Shown here: in pieces, positions 33,837 to 41,975 of the stretch
Layout of the letters: each line of letters begins with the position of its first letter
Position numbering within the stretch: the stretch's first letter is position 1
Assembly (NCBI RefSeq): GCF_015234275.1
Contig: NZ_JADGII010000003.1
Length of the DNA: 64,000 nt
Strand: one strand, 5' to 3'
Source: Prosthecochloris ethylica
Lineage (GTDB): Bacteria > Bacteroidota > Chlorobiia > Chlorobiales > Chlorobiaceae
The notes under the pieces: generated by a model
The model's input: the letters and a program-made list of their open reading frames with translations, nothing else
Told to the model about the DNA's origin: nothing
Database searches by the model: none
Translations under genes and position numbers: made by a program

Positions 33837-35042
33837 GTGAAAAAAATCGGCATTCTCACCAGCGGCGGTGACTGCGGCGGCCTCAATGCCGTCATCAAGG
33901 GTGCAGCCTACATGGCCCTTGCAAAAGGCCTCGAGATGTACATTATCCCAAACGGCTACGCCGGCCTCTACAACCTGGTTGACCAGGAGGCTCTTGTCCG
34001 GCTCGACCCGGCGCGCCTTGACCAGTTTTCCGGAAATTTTGCCGGCTCGGAAGCCGGGCACTCCCGGGTAAAGATCAAGGCGATCAGCAATCCGGACAAG
34101 TACAACCGCATCAAGGAAGGAATGGAAAAGTTCGGCCTGGATGCGCTGGTCATCAGCGGTGGAGACGACAGCGGAAGTGTGATGGTCGATCTCAACAGGA
34201 ACGGCATCCAGTGCGTGCATGCCCCGAAAACCATGGATCTCGATCTTCAGACCTACTCGGTAGGCGGTGATTCGACGATCAACCGTATCGCACAGTTCGT
34301 ACAGGATCTGAAAACCACCGGCCGGACACATAACCGGATTCTGGTCACTGAAGTGTTCGGCCGGTATGCCGGGCATACCGCTTTCCGCAGCGGAATCGCT
34401 GCAGAAGCCGACTGTATCCTTATCCCGGAAATCCCGGTCGACTGGGATGTGGTCTACGAACACATCGTCAGCCGTTTCACGCGGCGTATCCGCCAGAGTG
34501 ACGTCAATGCGGGCACCTACACGATCGTCGTGGCAGAAGGAATGAAAAATGCAGACGGCACCGATATCGTGGATGAATCGGCAGGTGTCGACGCCTTCGG
34601 TCACAAAAAACTGGCCGGTGCAGGCAAGTACGTCTGCCAGGTACTCAAAAAACGACTGAAAGCCGACCCTGATATGCCGGTTTTCATGAAAGAGACAGGA
34701 ATGTTCGTCGAAGGGATTTACGAAATCCCCGAAGTCCGGGAAATTCATCCCGGCCATCTTGTCAGGGCCGGCAATTCGTCAGCATATGACGTGAATTTCG
34801 GTTATGAAGCAGGCGCTGGAGCGGTCATTCTTCTCTCTGAAGGAAAGTCCGGAGTGACCATCTCCAAGGTCAAGGGACGAAAAATCGAGTACATCGAATC
34901 GGAAAAAGCCATCGAGCAGCGCTATGTCGACCCTGACCAGGTTGCACTCTATGAAGCGATCGGCATCTGCTTCGGGCGCAACGTTGCCGCTTACGATCCA
35001 ATTCTCAGGGAAGTTGACGGCGTGTACGAGCGGATCTACTGA
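33837..35042 (+). CDS. pfp: Phosphofructokinase, PPi-dependent type by active-site residues
   Basis: 401 residues from GTG at 33837, with AGGAG 10 bases ahead. Opens KKIGILTSGGDCGGLNAVIK. The second nucleotide loop reads ISGGDDSGS with Asp111 where ATP enzymes have Gly, and the catalytic segment starts PKT with Lys131 in place of Gly; both residues block ATP and mark PPi-using enzymes. The segment reads PKTMDLD (131-137) where most PPi enzymes have PKTIDND, so one Asn is replaced by Leu. A PPi enzyme works in both directions, which suits an autotroph that makes and uses glycogen. Flanked by a clear terminator. Confidence 0.88.
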   Translation: MKKIGILTSGGDCGGLNAVIKGAAYMALAKGLEMYIIPNGYAGLYNLVDQEALVRLDPARLDQFSGNFAGSEAGHSRVKIKAISNPDKYNRIKEGMEKFGLDALVISGGDDSGSVMVDLNRNGIQCVHAPKTMDLDLQTYSVGGDSTINRIAQFVQDLKTTGRTHNRILVTEVFGRYAGHTAFRSGIAAEADCILIPEIPVDWDVVYEHIVSRFTRRIRQSDVNAGTYTIVVAEGMKNADGTDIVDESAGVDAFGHKKLAGAGKYVCQVLKKRLKADPDMPVFMKETGMFVEGIYEIPEVREIHPGHLVRAGNSSAYDVNFGYEAGAGAVILLSEGKSGVTISKVKGRKIEYIESEKAIEQRYVDPDQVALYEAIGICFGRNVAAYDPILREVDGVYERIY

Positions 35043-35086
35043 TCCGTCGGCACCATGACGCCCGTAACGGGCGGGGACTCTCCGAC

Positions 35087-35121
35087 AGACGGCTTCATCA
35101 TACGAAGCCGTCTCTTTTTTT
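35087..35121 (+). terminator. Intrinsic terminator after the phosphofructokinase gene
   Basis: Perfect 10-bp stem AGACGGCTTC/GAAGCCGTCT with a seven-base loop, followed by C and seven T. Confidence 0.92.
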
Positions 35122-35224
35122 CTCCGCCATACAGGAAAAATTGACCGGCACTGCTTTTAAAAAAGGCAAAACGGTCTATCTTTGAAGTTTATATTCCGGT
35201 TTTTCACAAATCAATGAGCTCGCA

Positions 35225-36136
35225 ATGAACACACCCGAAAAAATCTGGATGAACGGGGAACTGGTCAACTGGCAGGATGCCAAAATCCATATCCTTTCCC
35301 ATGTCATTCATTACGGTTCATCTACATTTGAAGGTATTCGCTGTTACGAAACCGATAAAGGATCGGCTATCCTGTTTTTCGAAGAGCACATCAAACGGCT
35401 TTACCAGTCTTCCAAGATATATCGCATAGAAATTCCGTACTCCGAAGCGGAGCTGAAAGAGGCAATCCTGGATACTGTCCGGGCAAACGGACATAAAGCC
35501 TGTTACATCCGTCCTCTCGTCACCCGTGGCCAGGGTGCACTTGGCGTCAATCCCTCACAGGCATCCATCGAAGTCGCGATCGCCACCTGGGAGTGGGGCA
35601 CCTACCTGGGAGAAGAAGTCCTCGAGACAGGAGTCGATGTCCGCGTTTCCTCCTGGACGCGCCTCGCCCCGAATACCCTCCCCACCTGGTCGAAAGCCGG
35701 CGGCAACTATCTGAACTCCCAGCTCATCAAGCTGGAAGCATTGTCGGACAACTATGCCGAAGGTATCGGGCTCGATATCAACGGCTACGTAGCCGAGGGG
35801 AGCGGAGAAAACATTTTCGTCATCCGTGACGGCATCATCTACACGCCTATGGCCGGGCAGTCAATTCTGCCGGGAATTACCCGCAACGCGGTCATCAGCC
35901 TGGCAAAAGAGTTCGGATACGAACTTCGTGAAACCCTGATCCCGCGCGAAGCGCTCTACATTGCCGATGAAATCTTCCTGACCGGCACCGCTGCCGAAAT
36001 CACCCCGGTCAGAAGCGTCGACAAGTACCCGGTCGGTGATGAAAAACGAGGTCCGATCACGGAAAAACTCCAGAAAGCATATCTTGATGTTGTCAAAAGC
36101 GGCAACGATCCGCATAACTGGCTGACCTTTATCTGA
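35225..36136 (+). CDS. ilvE: Branched-chain amino acid aminotransferase
   Basis: 303 residues of fold type IV PLP enzyme. IHYGSSTFEGIRCYE is the standard opening; SKAGGNYLNSQL carries the PLP-binding lysine neighbourhood; DINGYVAEGSGENIFVIRDG and LTGTAAEITPVRSVD complete the signature. Final step of Leu, Ile and Val synthesis. Single gene with a weak hairpin at 36164-36188 after it. Confidence 0.95.
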   Translation: MNTPEKIWMNGELVNWQDAKIHILSHVIHYGSSTFEGIRCYETDKGSAILFFEEHIKRLYQSSKIYRIEIPYSEAELKEAILDTVRANGHKACYIRPLVTRGQGALGVNPSQASIEVAIATWEWGTYLGEEVLETGVDVRVSSWTRLAPNTLPTWSKAGGNYLNSQLIKLEALSDNYAEGIGLDINGYVAEGSGENIFVIRDGIIYTPMAGQSILPGITRNAVISLAKEFGYELRETLIPREALYIADEIFLTGTAAEITPVRSVDKYPVGDEKRGPITEKLQKAYLDVVKSGNDPHNWLTFI

Positions 36137-36163
36137 AGACCGCCGCCTCCATCGTTATCTGTC

Positions 36164-36188
36164 AGGGGCGCTCGTCAGGGGCGCCCTT
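36164..36188 (+). terminator. Hairpin after ilvE
   Basis: AGGGGCGC pairs with GCGCCCTT (one G-T pair) across a nine-base loop. The T run is just TT, so it is a weak terminator. It is built from a repeated GTCAGGGGCGC unit. Confidence 0.45.
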
Positions 36189-36227
36189 CCGGCTGTCAGT
36201 CAGGAAAACACCCTACGATATCACGCC

Positions 36228-37397
36228 ATGAGTTGGGACAGAATCATCGGACACGCGCTGCAGAAGAGTATTCTCAGAAATGCTCATACCGCGGACAGGC
36301 TGTCTCACGCCTATCTCTTTACCGGACCGGCCGGTTCAGGCAAGGAAACCGTCGCGTTCGAACTGGCACGGCTGCTGAAATGCCGTGAGGTCAGTGACAG
36401 CGCAAGGCAAGACGCATGCGGGACCTGCGAAAACTGTCGCCGGATCGACGACATGCTGCATCCCGACGTCGAATACATTTTCCCTGTCGAATCGCTGCTC
36501 CTGGAACGTATCGATCCCGGAAAAACCGAAAACAAGCGGCTCAGTGAAGCCAGGGCACGGTACGACGAACTTCTCGAACGCAAAAAAAAGAACCCCTATT
36601 TCACCCCGTTCATGGAACGCTCCATGGGGATTCTTTCCGAGCAGATCAGTGAACTGCAGCAGAAAGCATCGTTCATGCCGTCCGGAGGCGGAAAGAAAAT
36701 TTTCATCATCTCACAGGCCGAAAAACTGAATCCTTCGGCTGCAAACAAGCTGCTGAAGCTACTTGAAGAACCACCGGCACATGTCCTGTTCATTCTCGTG
36801 TCCTCACGGCCGGAAAACATCCTGCCTACCATCCGCTCCCGCTGCCAGGTCCTGAAGTTCTCACGTGTCGCCACGGCGGACATCGAACGATGGATACAGG
36901 ATACCTGCCCGGATATCGATGAACAGGCACGCCGCATCATCGTCAGTACGTCCAGGGGAAATCTGGAACGCGTCCTCGATGCTGTCCACCATAGACTCGA
37001 CGGTGAAGAACCTGCAGATATCGCACTGCGCTCACGCGCAATCCAGCTGCTTCGTCTTATCCTGAGCCCGAAGCGCCTGCAGGAGACGCTCGGCGAACTC
37101 GAGGATATGTCCAGAAACCTCTCGCGGCAGGATATCGTGACCATGCTCAGCGCACTGCTTCTTTTCTTCCAGGATGTCAACCGCCGCCGCATCGACCCGT
37201 CATGGTCTGACCTGAACAATCCTGACATGGAAACGCCCGTCACCCGTTTTGTAGCCAACTTCCCCGCGGCTGATTTCATGGCGGTCTCCTCGGTCACGGA
37301 ACAGACAATTCATGCGCTCCGGCGCAACGCAAATCCGATGCTCACCCTTTCGGGGTTCAGTATCGAACTCAAACGGCACCTCACCGGCGTCCGCTGA
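36228..37397 (+). CDS. holB: DNA polymerase III, delta' subunit
   Basis: 389 residues, an AAA+ clamp-loader subunit. Walker-A-like GPAGSGKET, zinc knuckle Cys residues in CREVSDSARQDACGTCENC, KLLKLLEEPPAHVLFILVSS (box with sensor), and SRC motif RSRCQVLKF. The insert of ~45 charged residues (ENKRLSEARARYDELLERKK) after the zinc knuckle makes it longer than the E. coli protein. Its 3' end overlaps the convergent cutA gene by 17 bp. Confidence 0.93.
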   Translation: MSWDRIIGHALQKSILRNAHTADRLSHAYLFTGPAGSGKETVAFELARLLKCREVSDSARQDACGTCENCRRIDDMLHPDVEYIFPVESLLLERIDPGKTENKRLSEARARYDELLERKKKNPYFTPFMERSMGILSEQISELQQKASFMPSGGGKKIFIISQAEKLNPSAANKLLKLLEEPPAHVLFILVSSRPENILPTIRSRCQVLKFSRVATADIERWIQDTCPDIDEQARRIIVSTSRGNLERVLDAVHHRLDGEEPADIALRSRAIQLLRLILSPKRLQETLGELEDMSRNLSRQDIVTMLSALLLFFQDVNRRRIDPSWSDLNNPDMETPVTRFVANFPAADFMAVSSVTEQTIHALRRNANPMLTLSGFSIELKRHLTGVR

Positions 37398-37716
37398 TAC
37401 ACCCTTCGACCCAGGCGATGTAGTCTTCAGAACCCCCCGCTACGGGCAACACGAGAATTTCAGGCACCTCGTATGGATGCAGCCCCCTGATCACCCTCTC
37501 GAGCTCATCGACAGCAGCCATTGTCGTTTTCATGCAGAGCAGCAGTTCATCATCGCGCGAGATCTCTCCTTTCCAGAGATAGCGGCTTTTCACAGGTGAC
37601 AGATGAACACAGGCCGCAAGATGATCTTCGAGCACGGCACGGGTGATCGTTTCGGCCACGGACTCATCCGGCACCGTTATCTGAAGGATACAGATGTCAT
37701 CTTTTCGTTCTATCAT
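37381..37716 (-). CDS. cutA: CutA-like divalent cation tolerance protein
   Basis: 111 residues, the family length, forming a trimeric ferredoxin-like fold. LAACVHLSPVKSRYLWKGEI and LHPYEVPEILVLPVAGGSED are the family blocks, with CVH as the possible Cu site. Role in metal tolerance is reported for E. coli but the biochemical function is unsettled. Overlaps holB; 22 bp downstream of the M24 peptidase gene on the same strand, so probably cotranscribed. Confidence 0.94.
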   Translation of the reverse strand: MIERKDDICILQITVPDESVAETITRAVLEDHLAACVHLSPVKSRYLWKGEISRDDELLLCMKTTMAAVDELERVIRGLHPYEVPEILVLPVAGGSEDYIAWVEGCISGRR

Positions 37717-37738
37717 GGCTTATGAGGTCGGGTGTTCT

Positions 37739-38812
37739 CTAGAGCTCGACAAGCTCTTTGGTAAAGGTCTGAAGTGGTTCGGCCCCGGTTTCGTGCATGA
37801 TCACGGTATCCTCGATCCTCACGCCGAAACGCCCGGGCAGGTAAATACCGGGCTCGACGGTAAACACGGTCGAGGAGTGCAGCGTATCATGCGATAACCG
37901 CGATACCGCGGGCAATTCGTGTACTTCCGTACCGACACCGTGGCCGAGACTGTGACCAAACGCCTCCCCGTATCCCCGCTCATCGATATACTCCCTCACC
38001 ACCCGGTCGAGTTCACGTGCGGGCATCCCGGGACGCGCACTGTCGAGACCCAGCTGCTGCGCCTCCCGAACGATAGCGTAGACCTTCCTCGCATCGTCAT
38101 CGGCACGCCCGAGCGATACCGTACGGGTCTGATCGGAGGCATACCCCTGAAACATACATCCCATGTCGATCACGATCAGCTCCCCTTTTGTGAAGGACGC
38201 TGCGGTCGGCCTGGCATGCGGCAGCGCCGCCCGGGCGCCACAGGCGACTATCGGATCGAACGAATCCCGCTCAGCCCCCATTCTGCGGTGCTGATACGAT
38301 ATTTCCGCGGCGATATCGATTTCGCTGACTCCGGGAACAATCATCGGAAGGACCATCTCGAACACCTTCTGGGTGATAGCCGCAGCCTGTCTCAAGTGCT
38401 CCAGCTCCTGATCGTCCTTGATCATCCTGAATTCAGAGAAAAAACCTTTCAGCGCGACCAGCTCCACACCATTCAGGGCCTGACCGAGACGCTCGGCTTC
38501 ATCGAGCGTCACTCTCTCTTTTTCAATACCGAGCCGCTTTCCGCAAAGCAGGTGCTCGTCCTTCAATGCAGCCGCGAATCCCTCAGAGACGATCCGGCTC
38601 TCGAGAACCGTCACTTCCTCACGAACCTGTTCCCGGTAACGGAAATCCGTCAGGAGGAGAGCGTGGTCCCGTGAGAGCAGGACACCTGCGTTTGAGCCGC
38701 TGAACCCGCTCAACCACCTGATCACATGAAGGTCGGTGATAAAAAAAGCATCGAGCTGTTCAGCCACCAGTTTCCGGCGGATCATGTCGAGTTTCCATGA
38801 GGTATCCATCAT
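37739..38812 (-). CDS. pepP: Xaa-Pro aminopeptidase (M24 family)
   Basis: 357 residues: an N-terminal creatinase-like domain (about 1-125) and the pita-bread catalytic domain. The five metal ligands are present: Asp in VIDMGCM, Asp in YASDQTRTVSLG, His in GHSLGHGVG, Glu in FTVEPGIYLPG and Glu in GVRIEDTVI. Cytoplasmic; removes the N-terminal residue ahead of proline. PepP and PepQ types cannot be told apart from the motifs alone. Divergent from trpD, with 179 bp between. Confidence 0.92.
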   Translation of the reverse strand: MMDTSWKLDMIRRKLVAEQLDAFFITDLHVIRWLSGFSGSNAGVLLSRDHALLLTDFRYREQVREEVTVLESRIVSEGFAAALKDEHLLCGKRLGIEKERVTLDEAERLGQALNGVELVALKGFFSEFRMIKDDQELEHLRQAAAITQKVFEMVLPMIVPGVSEIDIAAEISYQHRRMGAERDSFDPIVACGARAALPHARPTAASFTKGELIVIDMGCMFQGYASDQTRTVSLGRADDDARKVYAIVREAQQLGLDSARPGMPARELDRVVREYIDERGYGEAFGHSLGHGVGTEVHELPAVSRLSHDTLHSSTVFTVEPGIYLPGRFGVRIEDTVIMHETGAEPLQTFTKELVEL

Positions 38813-38896
38813 ACGTCAGACTTTTTTTCTGAAAATACTGATCAAAACAATGCCAAACGCCTGCCGTCAGCTCCCCGGAGCTCTTCCCCGGACAAT

Positions 38897-38926
38897 TTGA
38901 AACCTTCCGCACGCTATGTATATTAT
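38897..38926 (+). promoter_or_regulatory. Possible sigma-70-type promoter of trpD
   Basis: TTGAAA at 38897-38902 and TATTAT at 38921-38926, 18 bases apart, about 65 bp upstream of the gene start. No sign of a Trp attenuator is seen. Confidence 0.35.
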
Positions 38927-38991
38927 GGATCGGCAGGGCCTTATCAGCATCAGGCCGTCAGCAGGATCCTGTCGACAGTACAGGAATATAC

Positions 38992-40086
38992 ATGCACAAT
39001 TTTTACCATTTGTCATCATACCGCTTTTCCATGCAGCAGCAGGCATTATTACAGAAACTACTGAAGTCAGACAATCTTACCTCCGGTGAAATGGAGTCCT
39101 GCATGACAGACATCATGGCGGGAGCGTTTCCCGACACTGTCATTGCCGCCCTTCTCGCGCTCCTTCAGCACAAAGGCATCACCTCTGAAGAGCTCAGCGG
39201 GGCCTACCGGTCACTGATGGCACAATCCGTCACAGCGAACCTCGATACTGACGCTGTCGACACCTGCGGAACCGGGGGCGACCAGGCCGGAACCTTCAAC
39301 CTCTCCACCATTGCTGCAGTCATTGCCAGTGGAGCAGGAGTTCCTATCGCCAAACATGGCAACAGGTCGGTAACGAGCCGTTGCGGCAGTGCCGATGTAC
39401 TGGAAGAACTCGGTTTTACGATCGACCTCTCCCCACAAGACACGGCAGAGCTTTTCCGGAAAACCGGATTCGCTTTTCTGTTCGCCCCGATCTACCATCC
39501 ATCGATGAAAGCTGTCGCCCATATCCGGCGGGAACTGGGGATCAAAACCATTTTCAACGCGCTCGGGCCGCTGGTCAATCCTGCCGGGGTGAGGCGGCAG
39601 GTCATCGGCATCTACGATGAAGCGCTGGCAGAACTCTACATCAACACGCTTCAGAGGACCGGTTGCCGTCATGCGCTTGTCGTCCACGGCAAGACAGAGA
39701 CCGGTGCGGGGCTCGATGAAGCCAGTGTCTGCGGTGTGACCCATATCACTGAACTCCATGATGGAACCATCAGCCACCACAGCGTCTACCCTGAGGATTT
39801 CGGCCTTTCCCGATGGAAGCTCGATGACCTGAAAGGCGGTGATCGCGAACACAATGCAGCTATCCTGCGCAGCGTCCTCGACGGCTCGGCAACACCGGCC
39901 CAGACCGATGCATCACTCTATACGGCAGCTGTCACCTGCTATGTATCCGGTCTTGCGACCTGCATCGATGAAGGGATGGGCATGGCAAGAGAAAGCCTCG
40001 AAAGCGGACATGCCGCCCGGAAGTTTGACACCATCCTCGCAACCAACAGGGAAATCACGGCCCGGAAGCACGCAGCGACCAACTAA
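38992..40086 (+). CDS. trpD: Anthranilate phosphoribosyltransferase
   Basis: 364 residues from ATG at 38992, which has AGGA six bases ahead; a second ATG at 39031 fits the family start better but lacks such a site. DTCGTGGDQAGTFNLST binds PRPP phosphates; KHGNRSVTSRCGSADVLEEL gives the anthranilate and Mg sites. Second step of tryptophan synthesis. Stands alone, away from other trp genes, and is followed 72 bp later by the chlorophyll synthase gene. Confidence 0.95.
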   Translation: MHNFYHLSSYRFSMQQQALLQKLLKSDNLTSGEMESCMTDIMAGAFPDTVIAALLALLQHKGITSEELSGAYRSLMAQSVTANLDTDAVDTCGTGGDQAGTFNLSTIAAVIASGAGVPIAKHGNRSVTSRCGSADVLEELGFTIDLSPQDTAELFRKTGFAFLFAPIYHPSMKAVAHIRRELGIKTIFNALGPLVNPAGVRRQVIGIYDEALAELYINTLQRTGCRHALVVHGKTETGAGLDEASVCGVTHITELHDGTISHHSVYPEDFGLSRWKLDDLKGGDREHNAAILRSVLDGSATPAQTDASLYTAAVTCYVSGLATCIDEGMGMARESLESGHAARKFDTILATNREITARKHAATN

Positions 40087-40158
40087 TCGCTTATTTTTGT
40101 GGAGAAAAACTTGTATAATTGTTGCTTTGTTTTCCGACGAAGTGTGAACCAGTAAACC

Positions 40159-41151
40159 ATGAACGGACACAACGCAGCCAACAGAGGGCTCAAACAGCAA
40201 CTTCATTCCGAGCTGGTGTCGAGAGGGGTCAGCGGTGCAAAACAGAAAGCGATCCAACAGGCCCTGGAAAACGTCAACCGTCCCGGATTTCATCTTGACC
40301 CGTCCGCGATCCTTCCGCTCATGAAACCCGTCACCTGGTTTCCGCCGATGTGGGCATTTGCCTGCGGGGTGGTCTCGACGGGAGAGGATATTTCGTCGAA
40401 CTGGTCCATTCTTCTGCGCGGCATCATTCTCGCCGGTCCGCTCATGTGCGCCATGTCACAGACCATGAACGACTATTTCGATCGTGAAGTCGACGCCATC
40501 AACGAGCCTGACCGCCCTATTCCCGCCGGCCGCATCTCCAAGCAGGCAAGCTGGCTGATTACCTTCGGCCTGATCCTGACAGGCTTCCTTGTCGCCTGGT
40601 CCATTCACCCCTACGTCATGATTATCGCCTTTGTCGGGGTGCTCATGTCGCACGCTTACTCCGGACCTCCGATCCGTGCGAAACGCAACGGCTGGTTCGG
40701 CAACCTTATCGTAGGACTCGCCTACGAAGGGGTGGCCTGGCTGACCGGGAGTTTCGCCATCACGCAAGGCGTCCCTTCCATGGAATCCATCTCCCTCGCT
40801 GTCATTTTTTCACTGGGAGCCCACGGCATCATGACCCTGAACGACTTCAAGTCTGTCGTCGGTGACAATATCAGAAAAGTAGCCTCGATCCCCGTTCAGC
40901 TTGGCGAGAAGAATGCCGCCATCCTCGCGTCGATCATCATGGATGCCGCACAACTTGCAGCTATAGCCATTCTTGCAGCTAAAGCATCATGGTTCATGGC
41001 ATCCGTCGCCATCCTGCTCCTGGTGCTGCAGCTGCCGATGCAGAAAATCCTGATCGACAACCCCAAGGACAAAGCTGTCTGGTACAATGCATTCGGAACT
41101 CTACTCTATGTACTTTCCATGATGGTCTGCGCAATCGGGATCAGGCCGTGA
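40159..41151 (+). CDS. bchG: (Bacterio)chlorophyll synthase, UbiA family
   Basis: 330 residues with eight to nine membrane helices. The prenyl-diphosphate site NDYFDREVDAINEPDRPIP (about 105-123) and the second Asp motif near NDFKSVVGD (about 235) are those of chlorophyll synthases. The enzyme attaches phytol or a related alcohol to chlorophyllide or bacteriochlorophyllide in the cytoplasmic membrane. Green sulfur bacteria have three paralogues: BchG, ChlG and BchK. The position after trpD and before rpmB fits my memory of the BchG (bacteriochlorophyll a) locus, but the choice among the three needs a tree. This gene is the best marker of the organism type. Confidence 0.88.
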   Translation: MNGHNAANRGLKQQLHSELVSRGVSGAKQKAIQQALENVNRPGFHLDPSAILPLMKPVTWFPPMWAFACGVVSTGEDISSNWSILLRGIILAGPLMCAMSQTMNDYFDREVDAINEPDRPIPAGRISKQASWLITFGLILTGFLVAWSIHPYVMIIAFVGVLMSHAYSGPPIRAKRNGWFGNLIVGLAYEGVAWLTGSFAITQGVPSMESISLAVIFSLGAHGIMTLNDFKSVVGDNIRKVASIPVQLGEKNAAILASIIMDAAQLAAIAILAAKASWFMASVAILLLVLQLPMQKILIDNPKDKAVWYNAFGTLLYVLSMMVCAIGIRP

Positions 41152-41225
41152 ACACGGACTTTTTTTGTTTTGAAAAACTATTGCTATATTCCGAATCATT
41201 TTACCAACATCAAGAAAACGTCACT

Positions 41226-41444
41226 ATGTCCAAAGTCTGTGCACTGACAGGAAAGCGTCCCAAGTACGGAAATACAGTTTCGCATGCCAACAACCATCGC
41301 CGCAAGCGTTTCGAGCCGAACCTTCATACCAAGCGCATCTGGCTCGAGGAAGAAAAACGGTGGGTCAAGGTTCGCGTATCAGCCAAGGCAATGAAAATCA
41401 TGTCCAAGCAGGGCACAGCAGAACTTGCCAAACTCGTCAAGTAA
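41226..41444 (+). CDS. rpmB: 50S ribosomal protein L28
   Basis: 72 residues from ATG at 41226. Opens MSKVCALTGKRPKYGNTVSH and has RRKRFEPNLHTKRIW, the family pattern. The single Cys lacks zinc partners, so it is a zinc-independent form. Followed by a strong terminator. Confidence 0.97.
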   Translation: MSKVCALTGKRPKYGNTVSHANNHRRKRFEPNLHTKRIWLEEEKRWVKVRVSAKAMKIMSKQGTAELAKLVK

Positions 41445-41489
41445 ACAGCAGAAGAAACGTCCCGCCAGAGGATACAGAAGTTCGACCAG

Positions 41490-41519
41490 GGCTCAATTAC
41501 AGTAATTGGGCCTTTTTTT
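41490..41519 (+). terminator. Intrinsic terminator after rpmB
   Basis: GGCTCAATT/AATTGGGCC (one T-G pair) around a five-base loop, then seven T (41513-41519). It ends five bases before the rnhA start codon, so it also fixes what the rnhA mRNA leader can be. Confidence 0.92.
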
Positions 41520-41523
41520 ATCT

Positions 41524-41964
41524 ATGAAAAAACACATCATCATCTATACGGACGGTGCCTGCAGCGGAAATCCTGGACCTGGCGGATGGGGGGCGCTTCT
41601 CATGTTCGGAGAACTCAGGCGGGAACTGTCGGGCTATTCCCCGTCGACGACCAACAACCGCATGGAGCTGATGGCTGCGATCCAGGCACTCGAAGCCCTC
41701 AAGGAGCCCTGCAGTGTCGACCTCTACAGCGACTCGAGCTATCTCGTCAATGCCATGAAACTCGGCTGGCTGAAAAAGTGGTCATCAGGCGGCTGGACAA
41801 CCGCATCACGCAAACCGGTGGAAAACCAGGATCTCTGGAAAAAAATCCTGAAGTTGATTAGATTGCACCACGTCACGTTTCACAAAGTCAAGGGTCACAG
41901 CGACAACGAATACAACAACCGCTGTGACGAGCTTGCCCGTCAGGCAATCAAAGACAACAGGTAA
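41524..41964 (+). CDS. rnhA: Ribonuclease HI
   Basis: 146 residues. All four catalytic acids are present: YTDGACSGNPGPGGWG (Asp), NNRMELMA (Glu), YSDSSYLVN (Asp) and GHSDNEYNNRCDELA (His and Asp). Cuts RNA in RNA-DNA hybrids. ATG at 41524 is only four bases from the end of the rpmB terminator T run, with no ribosome-binding site; an in-frame TTG at 41506 lies inside the terminator stem. Translation is therefore either leaderless or depends on read-through. The next gene starts 11 bp later. Confidence 0.96.
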   Translation: MKKHIIIYTDGACSGNPGPGGWGALLMFGELRRELSGYSPSTTNNRMELMAAIQALEALKEPCSVDLYSDSSYLVNAMKLGWLKKWSSGGWTTASRKPVENQDLWKKILKLIRLHHVTFHKVKGHSDNEYNNRCDELARQAIKDNR

Positions 41965-41975
41965 ATAAGCGCCGC

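Noticed and set aside
33816..34757. 313-codon open frame on the minus strand
   Set aside because: Antisense to the phosphofructokinase gene; composition is that of a shadow frame.
36161..36190. Repeated GTCAGGGGCGC units as a small mobile repeat or CRISPR start
   Set aside because: Only two units, and they form a plain hairpin after ilvE.
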